Shown here one piece after another: positions 27,630 through 40,900 of a stretch of DNA of 64,000 nt (the first letter of the stretch is position 1; each line of letters begins with the position of its first letter). Under the pieces are notes generated by a model. That model ran no database searches, was not told the DNA's origin, and was given only the letters and a program-made list of their open reading frames with translations. The DNA is from Ophiodon elongatus (lineage: Eukaryota; Chordata; Actinopteri; Perciformes; Hexagrammidae). The stretch lies in assembly GCA_016806645.1 (NCBI GenBank), contig JACSYO010001315.1:2189501-2253500 (forward strand). Direction: 5' to 3'. Made by a program: the position numbers and the translations under genes.

Positions 27630-29348
27630 GACAGAAAATGTGGTTAGTTTCTGTGTTTTAAGAGCTTTGAAAATCTGTGTGACATATACAATATTAAACA
27701 CACCCTCTCTCCAGAATCTCCAGGACTGCCTGGTGGGCCAGAAGAACCTGGGGGTCCGGGGAGACCCTATGTGGAGCAAAAGATAGCATTTTACACACAT
27801 CATACATGCATAATGCATCACAAAGAAACAGTCCTATTTGCTGCACTAAAAGTTTTGGCCTTTATCTTGCAAAGTGGTCACACATGGGAGAAAGGAATGC
27901 ATGAGGCAATATGGGACAGCTTGTTGAGTTGTAAATCCAGAGCGAGGTGCTCTTTATTTGTCTATAGCTCAACGCTTGAATGGCTGGCCTCCGTGGGACT
28001 CCATCTGCAGGGTGTCAAGAGCAACGGTGTCTGAAAGAATTGTCCTAGATAAATAATTAAGTCCTTCAACATCTGGGCAAGTCTATATCTCTTCGGGGGA
28101 ACTGTTTTGGCCGCTCCCTTTTGCATTACAAATCAGGCAGCCGGGGGGTTTTCACAGCAAAGCACTAAAACTTAAGTTTTCCGATCCACAGGACGTAGCA
28201 AGCACGTTATCAGCTTTTGTACATAGAACACAGACTACACAGAAGAAGGAAAAAATATGACAAGATGAGGACAAGAACATACACAGAGAGGAAGTAAAGA
28301 AGGAGAGACTTACTGTTGGCCCTTCAGGCCCAGACGGACCTTCCACTAGCATTCCCTGAAACACACAGATGATATCATCAGGTACCACAGGAGTCTATCT
28401 CATGGCCACATATATCTGTACGCAGCGGTCTCACAGTGTGCAGACGCACCCGCGGGCGTCTTCTGTGTTCATTAACACGGGGCTTTGGTTAAAGGAGGTA
28501 AATGTACATGAGTACATGTCCCGACACACCTGCGTATCAAGTTTCCGTCTCAAAGTCCTTGCTATTTTAATGTGCATTCCTGCCTGTCATTTTAGCTATC
28601 CTTGCAATTAATCTATGGAGAAAAGCAGAGGGGGTGGCGGGGGGCGCGGGGGGGGGGGACTGCAGAGCCAGAAAGGCAAAGACGCCCCGAGGTGCTCTCC
28701 TACCTGGACAAGTCGAGGGGAGTATTAATGGAATTGAAGTGATAATTAATTAATTTACACTGTCAGATAAAATATTTGCTCATGCATGCGATATATAAAG
28801 CCAGTTTGTACATGCCTCTATGCTTTGACAAAGACTCAGCAGAGTCATTGAAAGGTATTTCTACCATACATCCCTGAAAACAGCAGGTCGTCTGAGTTCG
28901 GTGAGGACGACTCACAGACTCTTTGGGCCCCTGAGATATTGTTTTTGTTTGGTTGCTCTTGTGGTACCATTTAAACTTCTTGTTTTTTTTTGTTTGGAGG
29001 ACAGAAACCCACACATTATCATAACTCATTTGAAGTTTGTGGTGATTTCCATCAAACCCCAAGCTGTACTCTCTCACCGTTTTCATCATACAATCACTGC
29101 AATTGATCTCTGACAGTCCCCAGGTTATGCCCTTGTCTCGCCTGCAGTGTGTGCGTGATGGGAAGAGCTGCTAGACCGGATAGGATGGGGGGGAGTGTGC
29201 ACGTGTTTTTGTGTGTGATCCTCCGCTTTTTGAGTGTTTACAAGAGGGAAAAGACACACTGGGTGGTGATGTGTACACAAATGGGGTCCACGAACATTCT
29301 TAGGCTCACACATTCACAAGCGGTCATCTAGAGTAGTGGACTTAAGAC

Positions 29349-29422
<74 letters not shown>

Positions 29423-32400
29423 CTCTCTGCTCTCACACATATAAACATGAAGATACTCAGTCACAGGGCGATGTAAACTTAGTGGAGCTCAGTGACATTT
29501 GTTTGACACAAAACAGCAAAAGCTGTATGAGAGATCTAAATTCCGTCTGTGTCTGTATGTGCCTTTGCAAACAAATCAAAGGAGTTGTCCTGACCTGTAA
29601 ATACTGTATGAGTATCTCAATAAAAGTTGGATGTATTTAACCCTCTTTCCGTTTCAAATAAGCTTCGTTTTGTTTTGGCTGAGAGGCAGGAAAAGGTTTT
29701 CTTGCTGCCTTTTGTTCTTCTTGCATCCCTGCCCTCCCTCCATCTCACCCCGTGTTTACACACTGCCCACGCTGTGTTTAGAGATTACTGACAATCCCTG
29801 CATGTCCGCTCCCCGAATGTTTAGCTGTTAGGTCTGGTGACGAGAAGGAGCGAGGCCTTGCCCGAGGACACTGTGGGAAAGGGCCCTGACGTGTTTTGGG
29901 ACTTCTCATTCGGAAGTGAGAGGTTGATTGTGTTTGGATGTGGATCATACATATGTACTGGTAAATATAAACATCCACGCACACACCCGTGTGCACACAA
30001 AAGCACTCGGCCTACATCTGTTGATGAAGTATGTTGTTCAAATAGTGATACTCACAGGCTCAATAACAGCAGGCTCTCCCTTCTGTCCCTTCTCGCCACG
30101 GGCTTCGTTAACCTGCACACCAAACACACAGACATAATCAGCCAACCCTCCTCTACAACACCATCATCATGTTATCCTCATTTTCTAGACCACGTCTTTG
30201 CCAGTATGTCCTTCCACTATTTTTCACCTGTCCATAATACTGATTGGTCTCAGCGGGCAACTCAGAGGTAACTTTGTCATCTTTGTCGTAATCCCCGTAT
30301 TCGCCATAGACGTCATCTATATCGCTGTAGTCAGTGACGAGATCCTCCTTGAACCCATCCTCCAGATCCGTGTATTCGCCCTCGCCTTCCGCGCCCAGGC
30401 CCTTTCCGGTGGCGATGGATCCCCCTGCTCCGGTGCCAGCGCTGGCCGATCCGCCTCCAGTGGTGGAAGATCCTCCCAAGGAGACAGAACCATCTCCGAT
30501 GGTGATGGTAGAACTGCTGCTGCTGCTGCTGCTGCCTCCTCCACCTCCAAGATGGACTGTGCTGCTGCTGCTGCTGCCGCCGCCGCCGCCTCCACCGCCT
30601 CCACCACTGACATGAACTGAACTGCTGCCGTCACCTCCACCTCCACCTCCACCTCCAAGATGGACTGTGCTGCTGCTGCTGCTGCCGCCGCCGCCGCCTC
30701 CACCTCCAAGATGGACTGTGCTGCTGCCGCCGCCTCCACCTCCAAGATGGACTGTGCTGCTGCCGCCGCCTCCACCTCCACCTCCAAGATGAACCGAACT
30801 GCTGCCGTCACCTCCACCTCCGATGTGGACTGTACCGCTGATGTCGGTGTATTTGTCGACGTCATACTCGTACTCATCGCCGTAGTCACTGTAGGAATCT
30901 CCTCCCTATAAAAACACAATCATAGTCAATAAAGTGTTGTCTGAAATTTGCAGCACTGCTGGTTTCAGTTCGACGCAACTGATGTTGGTAACTTCCTGTG
31001 TAAACAAATAACATAGAAGAAAGAAATATGACATGTGCATTGCAGACCTATTAAAACATACACGTAGCGTTCTAGAGTTGCAACAAAGGATTATTTTCAT
31101 AATAGATAAATCTGCACATTAGAATTTAAAGAGTTTGCTCAGAGAAATGCTGTTTCTCAAATTCGTAAAGTCTTTTAGATGTCTTATTTTGCCCGACTAA
31201 CTGTCCAAAACCCAAAGTTCAATCACATATTTAGAAGAAGGAATTTGACTTGAACTTTTAATCCATCATCAAAATAACTGCGACTCATTTTCTGTTAAAG
31301 CGACTTATCAGTCTGTCCTGTACCATTTTTTCCCGCCCAAAGCTGCAATAATGGAGATTTCTTTAAAAGCATTTATCTCTTCATCCATTGGCTCTGCTTC
31401 CCCCATGTGGATTGGTAGATTATAACATGAGGATGGGCCCAAAGAAGCCCCTGCTTATGTATCCCACACATAAGTACAGGCAGGACTTGCACAGAGTATG
31501 TAGCGAAGTAAAGAACAGGATTTGATATGTTTCCAACAGCTCACCAATACACCTGTTAGACCCACCGGTCCAACACAAACGACATTAAGTGAGGATGTCA
31601 GTGTAATTAACGTCGACGTACTGATGTGTTATTGGTGGTGACGGTTAACGTCGATCCTCCTCCTCCACTGGTGATGACCTTTCTCTCGATTCCAGTCCCT
31701 GTGCCCAAGTCGATCTTTCCGCCTGTACCCAGATCCAGCTCGCCCCCGGTGCCGATGCTGGTGATGGTGACGCGCCGAGAGGTATCGTCGCCAGGTGACA
31801 CCGTGGACTCGTCGTACTCGCCGTAGTTACCGTAGTCGTCGTAGCTGCTGTAAGGACTGGCCTCCTCTCCGTAGGCGTCTCCTCCACCAGCGGCGGTACC
31901 TGCAGAGCTCGCCGAGGAGCTGCTGGATGAGCCGGAGGAGCTGGTCAACACTTTGCCGCCGATGGCAACAGAGCCCCTCAACACCTCCTCCACTGCGGTC
32001 ACCACGCTGTCTCCATCTGTCACCTGAAAGGCACGGACAATGTGGTTTACTTTGGTGCATTTGTATGATTGTATTTGCACTACTACACAACGTATATACA
32101 ATATTTGTGACAAAACATTTATTTGGTGAATCTACCGTGTCTGCTTTTGGGAGTTTCTCAGTATCAGATGTTGAATCCAAAGGCTTGCCCTCCATGTCGT
32201 CATAGAAAGGGTATTCGTAATAGTAGTTGTCATCAACTGTCTTCTAAAGGAGAGAAACATGACACTCACACTGAGCGGGAGTGCGACTGAGAGAAAGGAA
32301 ATATCTATCAATTTAAAAAAAAAAAAAACATGATTTCCAAATATGATCCACTGCTCCGTTTGCCACTGGGTCTGGCTGATATATGTGCGACAGACGGGCC

Positions 32401-33604
32401 ATCGATCAGCGGCGCACAGGAATGCCTTCTACTCGCAGAAACCTCATGCTGCATCTCCCTGTTGCAACTTGTTACGACTGAATGACAAATGACTTTTCGA
32501 GTGCTTCCCTAATGAATCTGTCACACATCTTTAGCAAAAAAGACAGGTCATGTTTTTGTGTACCTTGCAGGCACACTGACAGGCCCCGGGGGCAAGGAAA
32601 AGGTCAAGAGGAAGGACTTCCTGTCCCTCCTTTAACACTTCACTGACTAACCTTTAATCAGCATGCAGTGTGTTGGTATTCAGTGCAGAAAACGGCGTGG
32701 TGCAGGGATGCAGGCTTAGGCAGGCACCACATCATTCCTGAACATTATTAACGAACTGCATAGCCTGATAACCCTGTTCTTCCCAGTCAGCACTTTCCTC
32801 TGGCAGAGTGCAGTTCTCTTGAATTAGCCAAGAGGCTCTTTTCAGCACAGGATCCAACCGAGATCTGATTTGAGCATTACAGGCAATTATGGATTAAGGG
32901 AAATGAACTTCCTTGAGTAAGGTCAGCCATGAGGACACTTGCTGGTTTATACAATGTCCTTTATGCAAAAATCCACCAGAATTACCACTAGTAATGGGCA
33001 TTGTAATGGCAGTGTGTTTGAAAAGCCGCACTGTAAGCTCTGAGTTTAAAGGAACATCATTTTAAAGAAAGGTCTCGTTACTCACCTCTGTGTTGGGGTC
33101 CTGGTTCTGGGGCTGGTCGGGCACAGGCACTTCACAATCAGGGCTGTAGTGCTCACAGTAGTCATAGGCAGCGCGATGGTCTGATACAATCATGAGCTGC
33201 TGGATGTCTCCCTGGAAACCACGAGAAACAAGAAGTCATGAGACCCACTGGACACAGCTACAAGTCACGCATGTGAATAAACAAGCAAACAATCGTCAGT
33301 GACGGAGGCGGCGGTCTCACACTCGGTGACCCATGGGAAAATAATGAAGGCATATAAACAAATAGACATGAGGGAGAACATCTGCCTGCATTATTATCAC
33401 ATGCAGAACAGGCCGTCCTGAAACTAGGTCAAGTCCGGGGAATCTAAGGCTGACTAAATGGCGAAGAACTTTGTCCCGAGTCCAACGGTGCCATTTTGCA
33501 TCAGAGTTGAGCGCCAGAGTGTGAGACAAATAGCTTCCTGCAAACACAGCGGACTTACACGAGGACATGGAACAACTGACGTCTTGTTGCTGCGGCCGTT
33601 GACG

Positions 33605-33636
<32 letters not shown>

Positions 33637-33666
33637 CACACACACAAAGTGAGTCTTAAACAAGAT

Positions 33667-33723
<57 letters not shown>

Positions 33724-36700
33724 ACCATGCCCCAGATCTGAGGACATTTTGCCTTTGAGCTAATTGTGTAAGATGAATGGATCAACTTAGCATCTGCGAC
33801 ATGGCGAACATGAGCAGACCTGCAGCTACGGAGCCATTTGACTTAAAGGAGTGTGTGCATATTACACTTATGTTGAGGTGAAGTGGGGTGGGACGGTAGC
33901 AGAAGTGAGAGATTTGAAAGGAAGAGAGGAAGAGGAAGAAACAGAGATTGATAGAAAAAGAGCAAGAGAGAACAAGAGGGAAAAGTGAAAAGGCTCAGAA
34001 GGATCCCCGGGCTACATAGGGAGCTGGGTGTGTGTGTTTGCCACATGTTTCTGAACAGCTTGCATATATGGCAGCAAAACGCTGTATTGCATCTATCCGA
34101 ACATGCCCTAATCAGCGCAGTGATGTCATTCAACATCAATAAAATACAACGGTAATTTAGCTGAAACAAAGGGAGAGGGGTGGAGGGGGGGGGGGGTATG
34201 AGAATGAAGTGGTGCAACTATGGGAACGGACCGCCACGGAGGATGAAATGTTTTTAATTATGTCCAATTACAGAAAATCTGAAACCCCTCAACAGATCTT
34301 TCCAGCTGAATTTCTCCCAGGATGGTTTGCATTTGTGGTCTAACCAGTGACAGTTCATCGAAGCGCACCGATCCCACTGTTGCACTCAAACACACCACAC
34401 AAAACTCCACGCCTCTGATCTTTTAATAACTCATGCAAAACACTCCACGAGATGATGTTTCTTGCTCCGTCCACGGCTCATGCTATCAGTGGGGTTTATG
34501 GTGGATGTGAGAAAACAAATCCAAAAACTTCCTCCCAGGCAGAAAGACTGGAGTAGCCATTACACAACTCCCCCAGCTATGAACTCGGAGCTCACACTTT
34601 CAAATGGCTACCTCTTCAGCCATTTGTCCAAAGTCGGGTTCTGTAAGGAGCCTTTACTTGGTATCAGTTTCTGTTTCTCCCTCATCCTGGCAAGGCTGTA
34701 TGTAACAGCTGCGCTGAAAGGGGATGATGGGAATTCAGTGTTTGAAATGAGGTCACATTCAATAAGGAATAAGCCCTCTGTACAACAAAACAGCCCTGCA
34801 GTCTGGAGCATTGCAACTGCTTTCCTATTCATCTGCCATTCTCCTGCTTTCCTTTTTCCATTTCTTCCGACCTCTTTTTCTCCGTCTTTCAGAGCGGTCA
34901 AAGATATGTCAGGGTAGATCCTGACCACAAGTGGTGTGATCCTAATTGTACCAGGATGAGATAATCAATCATACACTTTAAGCATTAATGAGAACATCCC
35001 CGCAGCACTGAGAGCACCGTGGCAGAATGTGTTTAATGATGTGTGACATGTACACACAGAGAGAGAAAGAGGCGTCCGCATGCCTAGAGAGAAAAGTGTG
35101 CTGTTGCAAGGATCTTATTGAGGCTGGAAAAGATGATGGCTGCTTTTGATTGTGCTAACTCCATAGCCAAAGGCGTATGAGAGGGAAGAAAAGGATGAAA
35201 AGAAGCTGGATAGGGAATGTGGAACTGAGTTGAGCTGTGCTTATTCGTGTTGGACCATTCAGCACAAACGGTTCCAGCCATCTGAAGTTTTATTCTGTTA
35301 GAAATCTTGGACTATAAAAAGGGAGGTTCGGCACTGAGCACTGCACAAAACCAAATGCAGATGGATAGGCAAAAGAAACATTAGAAACCAAAAAGTTTTC
35401 ACTTGGAGGTAAATTCGAGCAACTTAGAACTCAGTCTGGAGAATGGCCAAAGAAAAAAAAGCAATGCAGCCAACTCAGAGATCCTTCACTTGTAGTTGTC
35501 AGTGTGGGTGAAGCTCTGAATACAGTATTCTACATTTCCCATAATGCAGCTTCACAGCATCCCATCATTAGACCCTTCATCAGCCTGTTTATGACGCAGA
35601 CTTTCTATTATAAACTTGTAGACTCCAAGGCCAATCCAAGATATCCCTGATTACATCATCAGCAAAGACAGATATGCTAAAGAAAACATAATACAAATAG
35701 TTTCACAGGCGGTGTCGTGCGCTCCCTGAGTAGCAAATGGACTGACATGAAAAAAGGGCCCAAATTATTTTTAGCCATATTTTCATACAGATATATAATA
35801 ATGATATATCATTATTTGGAAGAGCAGACTTTTTATGATTTTGATCAGATACAAACAATGATAGGGAAACTAATCTGCAACTACAGTATATGTAAAAAGG
35901 CCTGTATTCACAAATAAAGCTTATTTTCTTTTCTTTCTTTCTTTTCATTCTTTGGATTTCTGCGTTGATATGAAAAGGCATACAGTACGTGCGTTCCCAT
36001 GAACCCGCACACCTTCACAGTAAAACTATTGTCAACATCTGGACCCACTTAAGCTGGTTCTGATTTCCTTTCTATGAACCAGGGCTGCTCTTTTCACCAT
36101 ATGTCGCTGCACAGATTCTGGTGCCAAACTTTATATAAGCTGCTGTTTAATAGACATAGGGAAGCAGTGAGTAGTCCTATACCATACTCCAGCTGTATGC
36201 TAATGCAAAGCTTCTCATTTAGTATTCTGCCTCTGAATGGTAAACTCAGTCCAGCAGCCCATTTAAGCAAGCGATATTTACTTCATTACTGTATACGGGG
36301 GCTACTTCTCTATATTTTGACAGGAAACCGCACTGCAACAACTCTATGTGCAGAGTCAGGGATTCTGAATTTGATAACGGCGATTAGTTAAACCCAACAC
36401 TTGAAAAAGAGAAGGAAATTATAGCTTATTCCTCACTTCTAGTCACATCACTGGACGCTGATGCGTGACACAAATGCAGACTGAAATATATGTAAAATGA
36501 TTAATGTACGGAAACACTGACACACAAGAACCGCCAATACCAGGCCCAAACAGAGCACACCAAAGAGGAAAAAAGAATTGGAATTATACCATCACACCCA
36601 AACCCCTGGGGGAACCATAAAATACATGCAATCAGCTTTCATATTTGAGAGGGGACAGCAACGTTTTTCACTCTGGAGCATCATGTGGCACATCAGAGTG

Positions 36701-37872
36701 GTGCTTAAGGCAGAAATTTCAGACAATAACAGGGTTGCTGCTGTCAGCATCTCTCTGGACTCAGCTGAAATATGACTCTTCTCCAGGCCAGTGCTCTGGT
36801 GGAAAAGCCATTGCCTGTGGCTGTGAGCAACAGTCGATCTCACTTCACATACTTTGTCCTGAAGAAACTGTTGAAGAAACTTGCATGCACATACGGAAGA
36901 TGCACACGAATCCATAAGCGATCTGCACTTTCCAAGATTACAGAAGCGGAACAAAGGCCGATCAATTACACTTAAAAGCGTCAATCTATTCTTCTTTCTG
37001 TATTTTATTTACACAAATGTCACATCAACTTTTTGGCTTTCATTCCCGGACCTCACCCAGTTCGGCCCACACACATGAATCCGTACTGGGTGTTCTGGTT
37101 GTGTCCAGGTGGGGGCAGGAGAGTGCTCTAGTGAGCATTAAGCCAAACATTTGTCTCCATCTGAACCTGATCCACAATCCTGCAGGGTGGACCGGGTTCA
37201 TTGTAATACATCTTCTGATTTAAACGATGTGATGCATGGGACGTAAAGCAATGTTGGTGCGGTTACATCAGGACACATTGGACAGCTCATAAGTGCAACA
37301 CGAGCAGCTAAAATGTAACAAAATTAAGTTCACGCGTATAAGCTCTCTTCCACTCTTTCTTATGAACATACATACTTTAAGCATGAGGTGAGGGAAGGCC
37401 GACGATGGCTTAATTTGATTAGAGTAAAGCGATGTCAGGTGACCCCCTGCTGATCAGTTTGGGCTTAGAGCAGCGAAGCACGAAATTGACAGCCCAAATC
37501 AATGCTCATTATTTCTTCATATCCTCAAGGACACCTGTCAATGGCTCTGGCACAACAGCTTACAGGGAGCAGAGTCAAGTTAGTTTTTTGTCATTTTTCT
37601 GGATTATATGTCAGCAAAGGAAAAATGGGCAGCGAGGCCCCACAGAGCAGACTAAGACTCTGGGAGGTCCAAGCCCTGGCTGCATTTTAAGGCGAGCTAC
37701 TTTCACGACATATTTACACAGTCACCCCTGAGCCCTGAGCCAGGCCTTGGTCCCTCTGCCAGCCCGCACCGGCACACTCGCAGTCCCAGCACCTGGGCAT
37801 ACTCCAATCTGACCACGAAAACCAAACAAAACATCGCACAGGTCAGCAGAGGCCATAAATCAGCATTGGATT

Positions 37873-37906
<34 letters not shown>

Positions 37907-40900
37907 AAATGCACATGGACACATAAACAAACTAGATGTATGATGCTTTTAAATACATAAATGCAGACACACACACGTTTAAAAAACACTTATATGCCTA
38001 CAGAGAACTTTCACTCCAACAAATTTACAGAACTAAAACCTTTACCAGACATGAGGTACGTTTTCACCCACATACCTTTCCCCTCCAGACTGTAGCTCAA
38101 TCCCAACAGTCAGAGCAGCTGCCAAGAGCAACAGGCCCGTCTGCCACCCCACTTATCCACCGCACAGCACCTTAACCAATCCTTCACCTCCATGCCGCTG
38201 TCCTGTTTTTTTGGATCCCATCTGGGCCTCTCCATCATTTCAATCCTTAGCGTCCCAGCCCCCATCACACTCCCTTCTGTATAAGATTTTAATTCCATGT
38301 CTCTTGAGGACTATGGGCAGCCATATTCACATTTCCTGTTCATTTGGGGTGGTGGAAACCAGAGTGGGCTCGCCTCATCTAACAGACGTAGGTCCTGAGT
38401 GTTTGGCTTGGCCATTTTCTGAAATCTACATAAAAAAAAGTGCTGAGGGAACACTTCAGGGCTTGCTGACACAGTAAAGGAATAACAGAGGGAATAAGGG
38501 GGCGAAAGACAAACATCTGACATGAGTTAGGGAAATTCTCTTAATTATCATGGTGGAAACTCCATCTTCCCCGGGTCTTGGTCCCATTCCTCAGACTGAA
38601 ATCTATGGAGGTAGTGTGTTCTGACAGTGAAGCATGACTTGTACCTTGGACAAGATAATGCATACAAACGTGAGTACAGCAATGTACACGTCTAGGGATT
38701 TGATATTCTATGCCTTGGAAAAGCTTTTTGGGTGTTTTAAGGGATAGAGTTGACTACAAAACTACACCACAGCATACCATCCAGAAGTGGCATTATGACT
38801 ACATTATTACAATGTGAAATACATGGTACATTCTCGATTTGAATCTGTAATAATTCATTATCATCTGGATAATAACATCTGGATTAGTGTATGTCTAAAT
38901 CCAGCTAATAGAGATTGTAGTTCCCAGCTTCTCCACTGACATGATTTTTTTGGTGAGAAATCTGTTCGACCATTAGAAACATACACATTTGCACTCGACA
39001 TTGCAGAAAAATACACTCAGTTACCAGTTTATTGGGTACGCCTAGCTAAACCTAACGCAAAGTGCTGTGTGAATAGTATAGCTTGGGTTAACCATGGGTT
39101 AACAATTATGTGTGAAAAGGGGATAATGTAGGCCAGGGTCAACTCTTAGCCCTCAACCATGTTCGAGGGGTCTAAGTGTCTGACAATGCTGTCAAGAACT
39201 AATTTGTGGCCCCACCTCTGAATATGGGATGTATGAATCTAATCTCCATGCATCCTGAACAATTTACAACTTCATTTAGAAGATCAGCTTTAAATACCCC
39301 GTTAATATTTTTGACACCAAACGAGTCATGAAGACCCAAGCAGGGCATCAAATTTCCGGGTCTCCTCTAATGGGGCTATAAAAGCAAAGTCATTATCCAT
39401 CTATTAACCATCCAAGGTAGAACTATCTTTATGACAAAAAATCAAAGAGGCAAGGTACACCGATTCAAAAGCTTTACTAGAGCTACTGAGTGTAGCTAAT
39501 CACAATCCGTCATGGCCCAGAAACATCAGTCCAATCAATTTTACTGCTACCCCAGACACCGGGCCAAGACGGGCTTAAATAGGATTTTAAATTTGGAAAA
39601 TCTTCTGTAAATATAAAAAGTGGTGTCAACTCTGTGAAACAGTCACGATATAAATCAGGAGAGCCTCTACACATGGATACATCCATGCCTTAGATGAAGA
39701 AAACATGTGGACTGTAAATAAGGGGCACTGAATTAATGGCAGGAAAACTGAAGAAAAGTCACGGGGTAAAGATGAGGAAACAGGATGTGTACAACGCACC
39801 GTGCCATTACAATATTAAAGCTCTTAACAAGCATCAATTGCGTGTTTTTACTACTTTTTCCTGGCTCTGGTTGCACCACGTGAGCCACACAACTCGCTTC
39901 ATCCCAGCCCTATTAAAGGCCTCCCAACTCATGCGATTCTCCTTTCCCACTCTTATCATGTTGCCTTTATCTCCCCCACTCATTCCATCTCTGATCCTTT
40001 ATTTCATTATATCTTTACCTCAATCCTCCTCTTCTGAAGCACATCACGCTTTCCTACCTATCCTCCCCAACTTATCACCACATGCACTTCTTCCACCACC
40101 CCCCCCTCCTCCCCCTTGTTGAGACCATCAGTCTGGGACAGCCTATCAGCGGATACCAAGGAAACCTCTGGATGATGTCATGTGGTATGGTCGCCGTTCC
40201 AAGACTGACATCAGCGGGAAGAGAGCTCCTCATTCTTTCCAGAGTGTGACCCAAAGGTTTTGGCTCCGCTACCCGATCCTACCGCTCCAGCTTCCCCACT
40301 CCTCTCAATCCTGAACATCTTGTTCTTCTGATCTAGGTGACTCTGTTCCAACTCTTTAATATACCGAATTCATGTCTCTCTGGGACAAAAAATTGCACTA
40401 TATGATCGCCCGCTTTCATACTGGACTTTCGCTCTGCTCTGACTGCAACAATGGAAGCCGGACAAGAATTGCTCTGTTGGCGCAGCTCTACCTCGGCCAC
40501 TCCGATCCACTCGAGGTCCCCTGTGGCCCCCTCTGAGTGAGGCCAAGTGGTCCATCTGTCCCGTTTGTGTTCCCTCAAACCAACTGCAGCCATTTATTTC
40601 ACTCAACGCTACTTAGGACCGAGGGATGGGCATTAAATTATCTCTGGTTGTTCTTGGCACACCCGCAGGGAAACAACAGTGAACACGGAAAGAGAAAGGG
40701 ACCCACTCTGCAGAAAGACTATGTCATGCAGGCCTTAAAGTCTGAACAACAGAGATTAAACTGTGCATGCTTTCAACATCCATAACCCTACAGTCATGAG
40801 GAAAAACAACATCACTAAAAGTCATTCGCTGGACTTTATTGAAAGATACTGGTTCTCAATGACGTTTACATAATGCAACGTTTACATTACAGTCATTACC

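Noticed and set aside
30198..30620. + strand frames with Leu/Pro-rich or Ala/Ser-rich repeats over exon 8
   Set aside because: Antisense shadows of the coding minisatellite; no splice or start context.
30317..30919. 200-codon minus-strand frame rich in Ala with SILEVE repeats
   Set aside because: It is the shifted frame of the exon 8 repeat. Splice phases at 30905 and 30228 and the acidic Tyr-rich flanks require the Gly/Ser-VHL frame.
34462..34917. 151-codon + strand frame in intron 4
   Set aside because: No known motif, ordinary composition, and no supporting promoter or exon structure.
36592..36984. 130-codon minus-strand frame in intron 4
   Set aside because: No recognisable domain, no splice or helix pattern, not flanked by coding sequence; likely chance.
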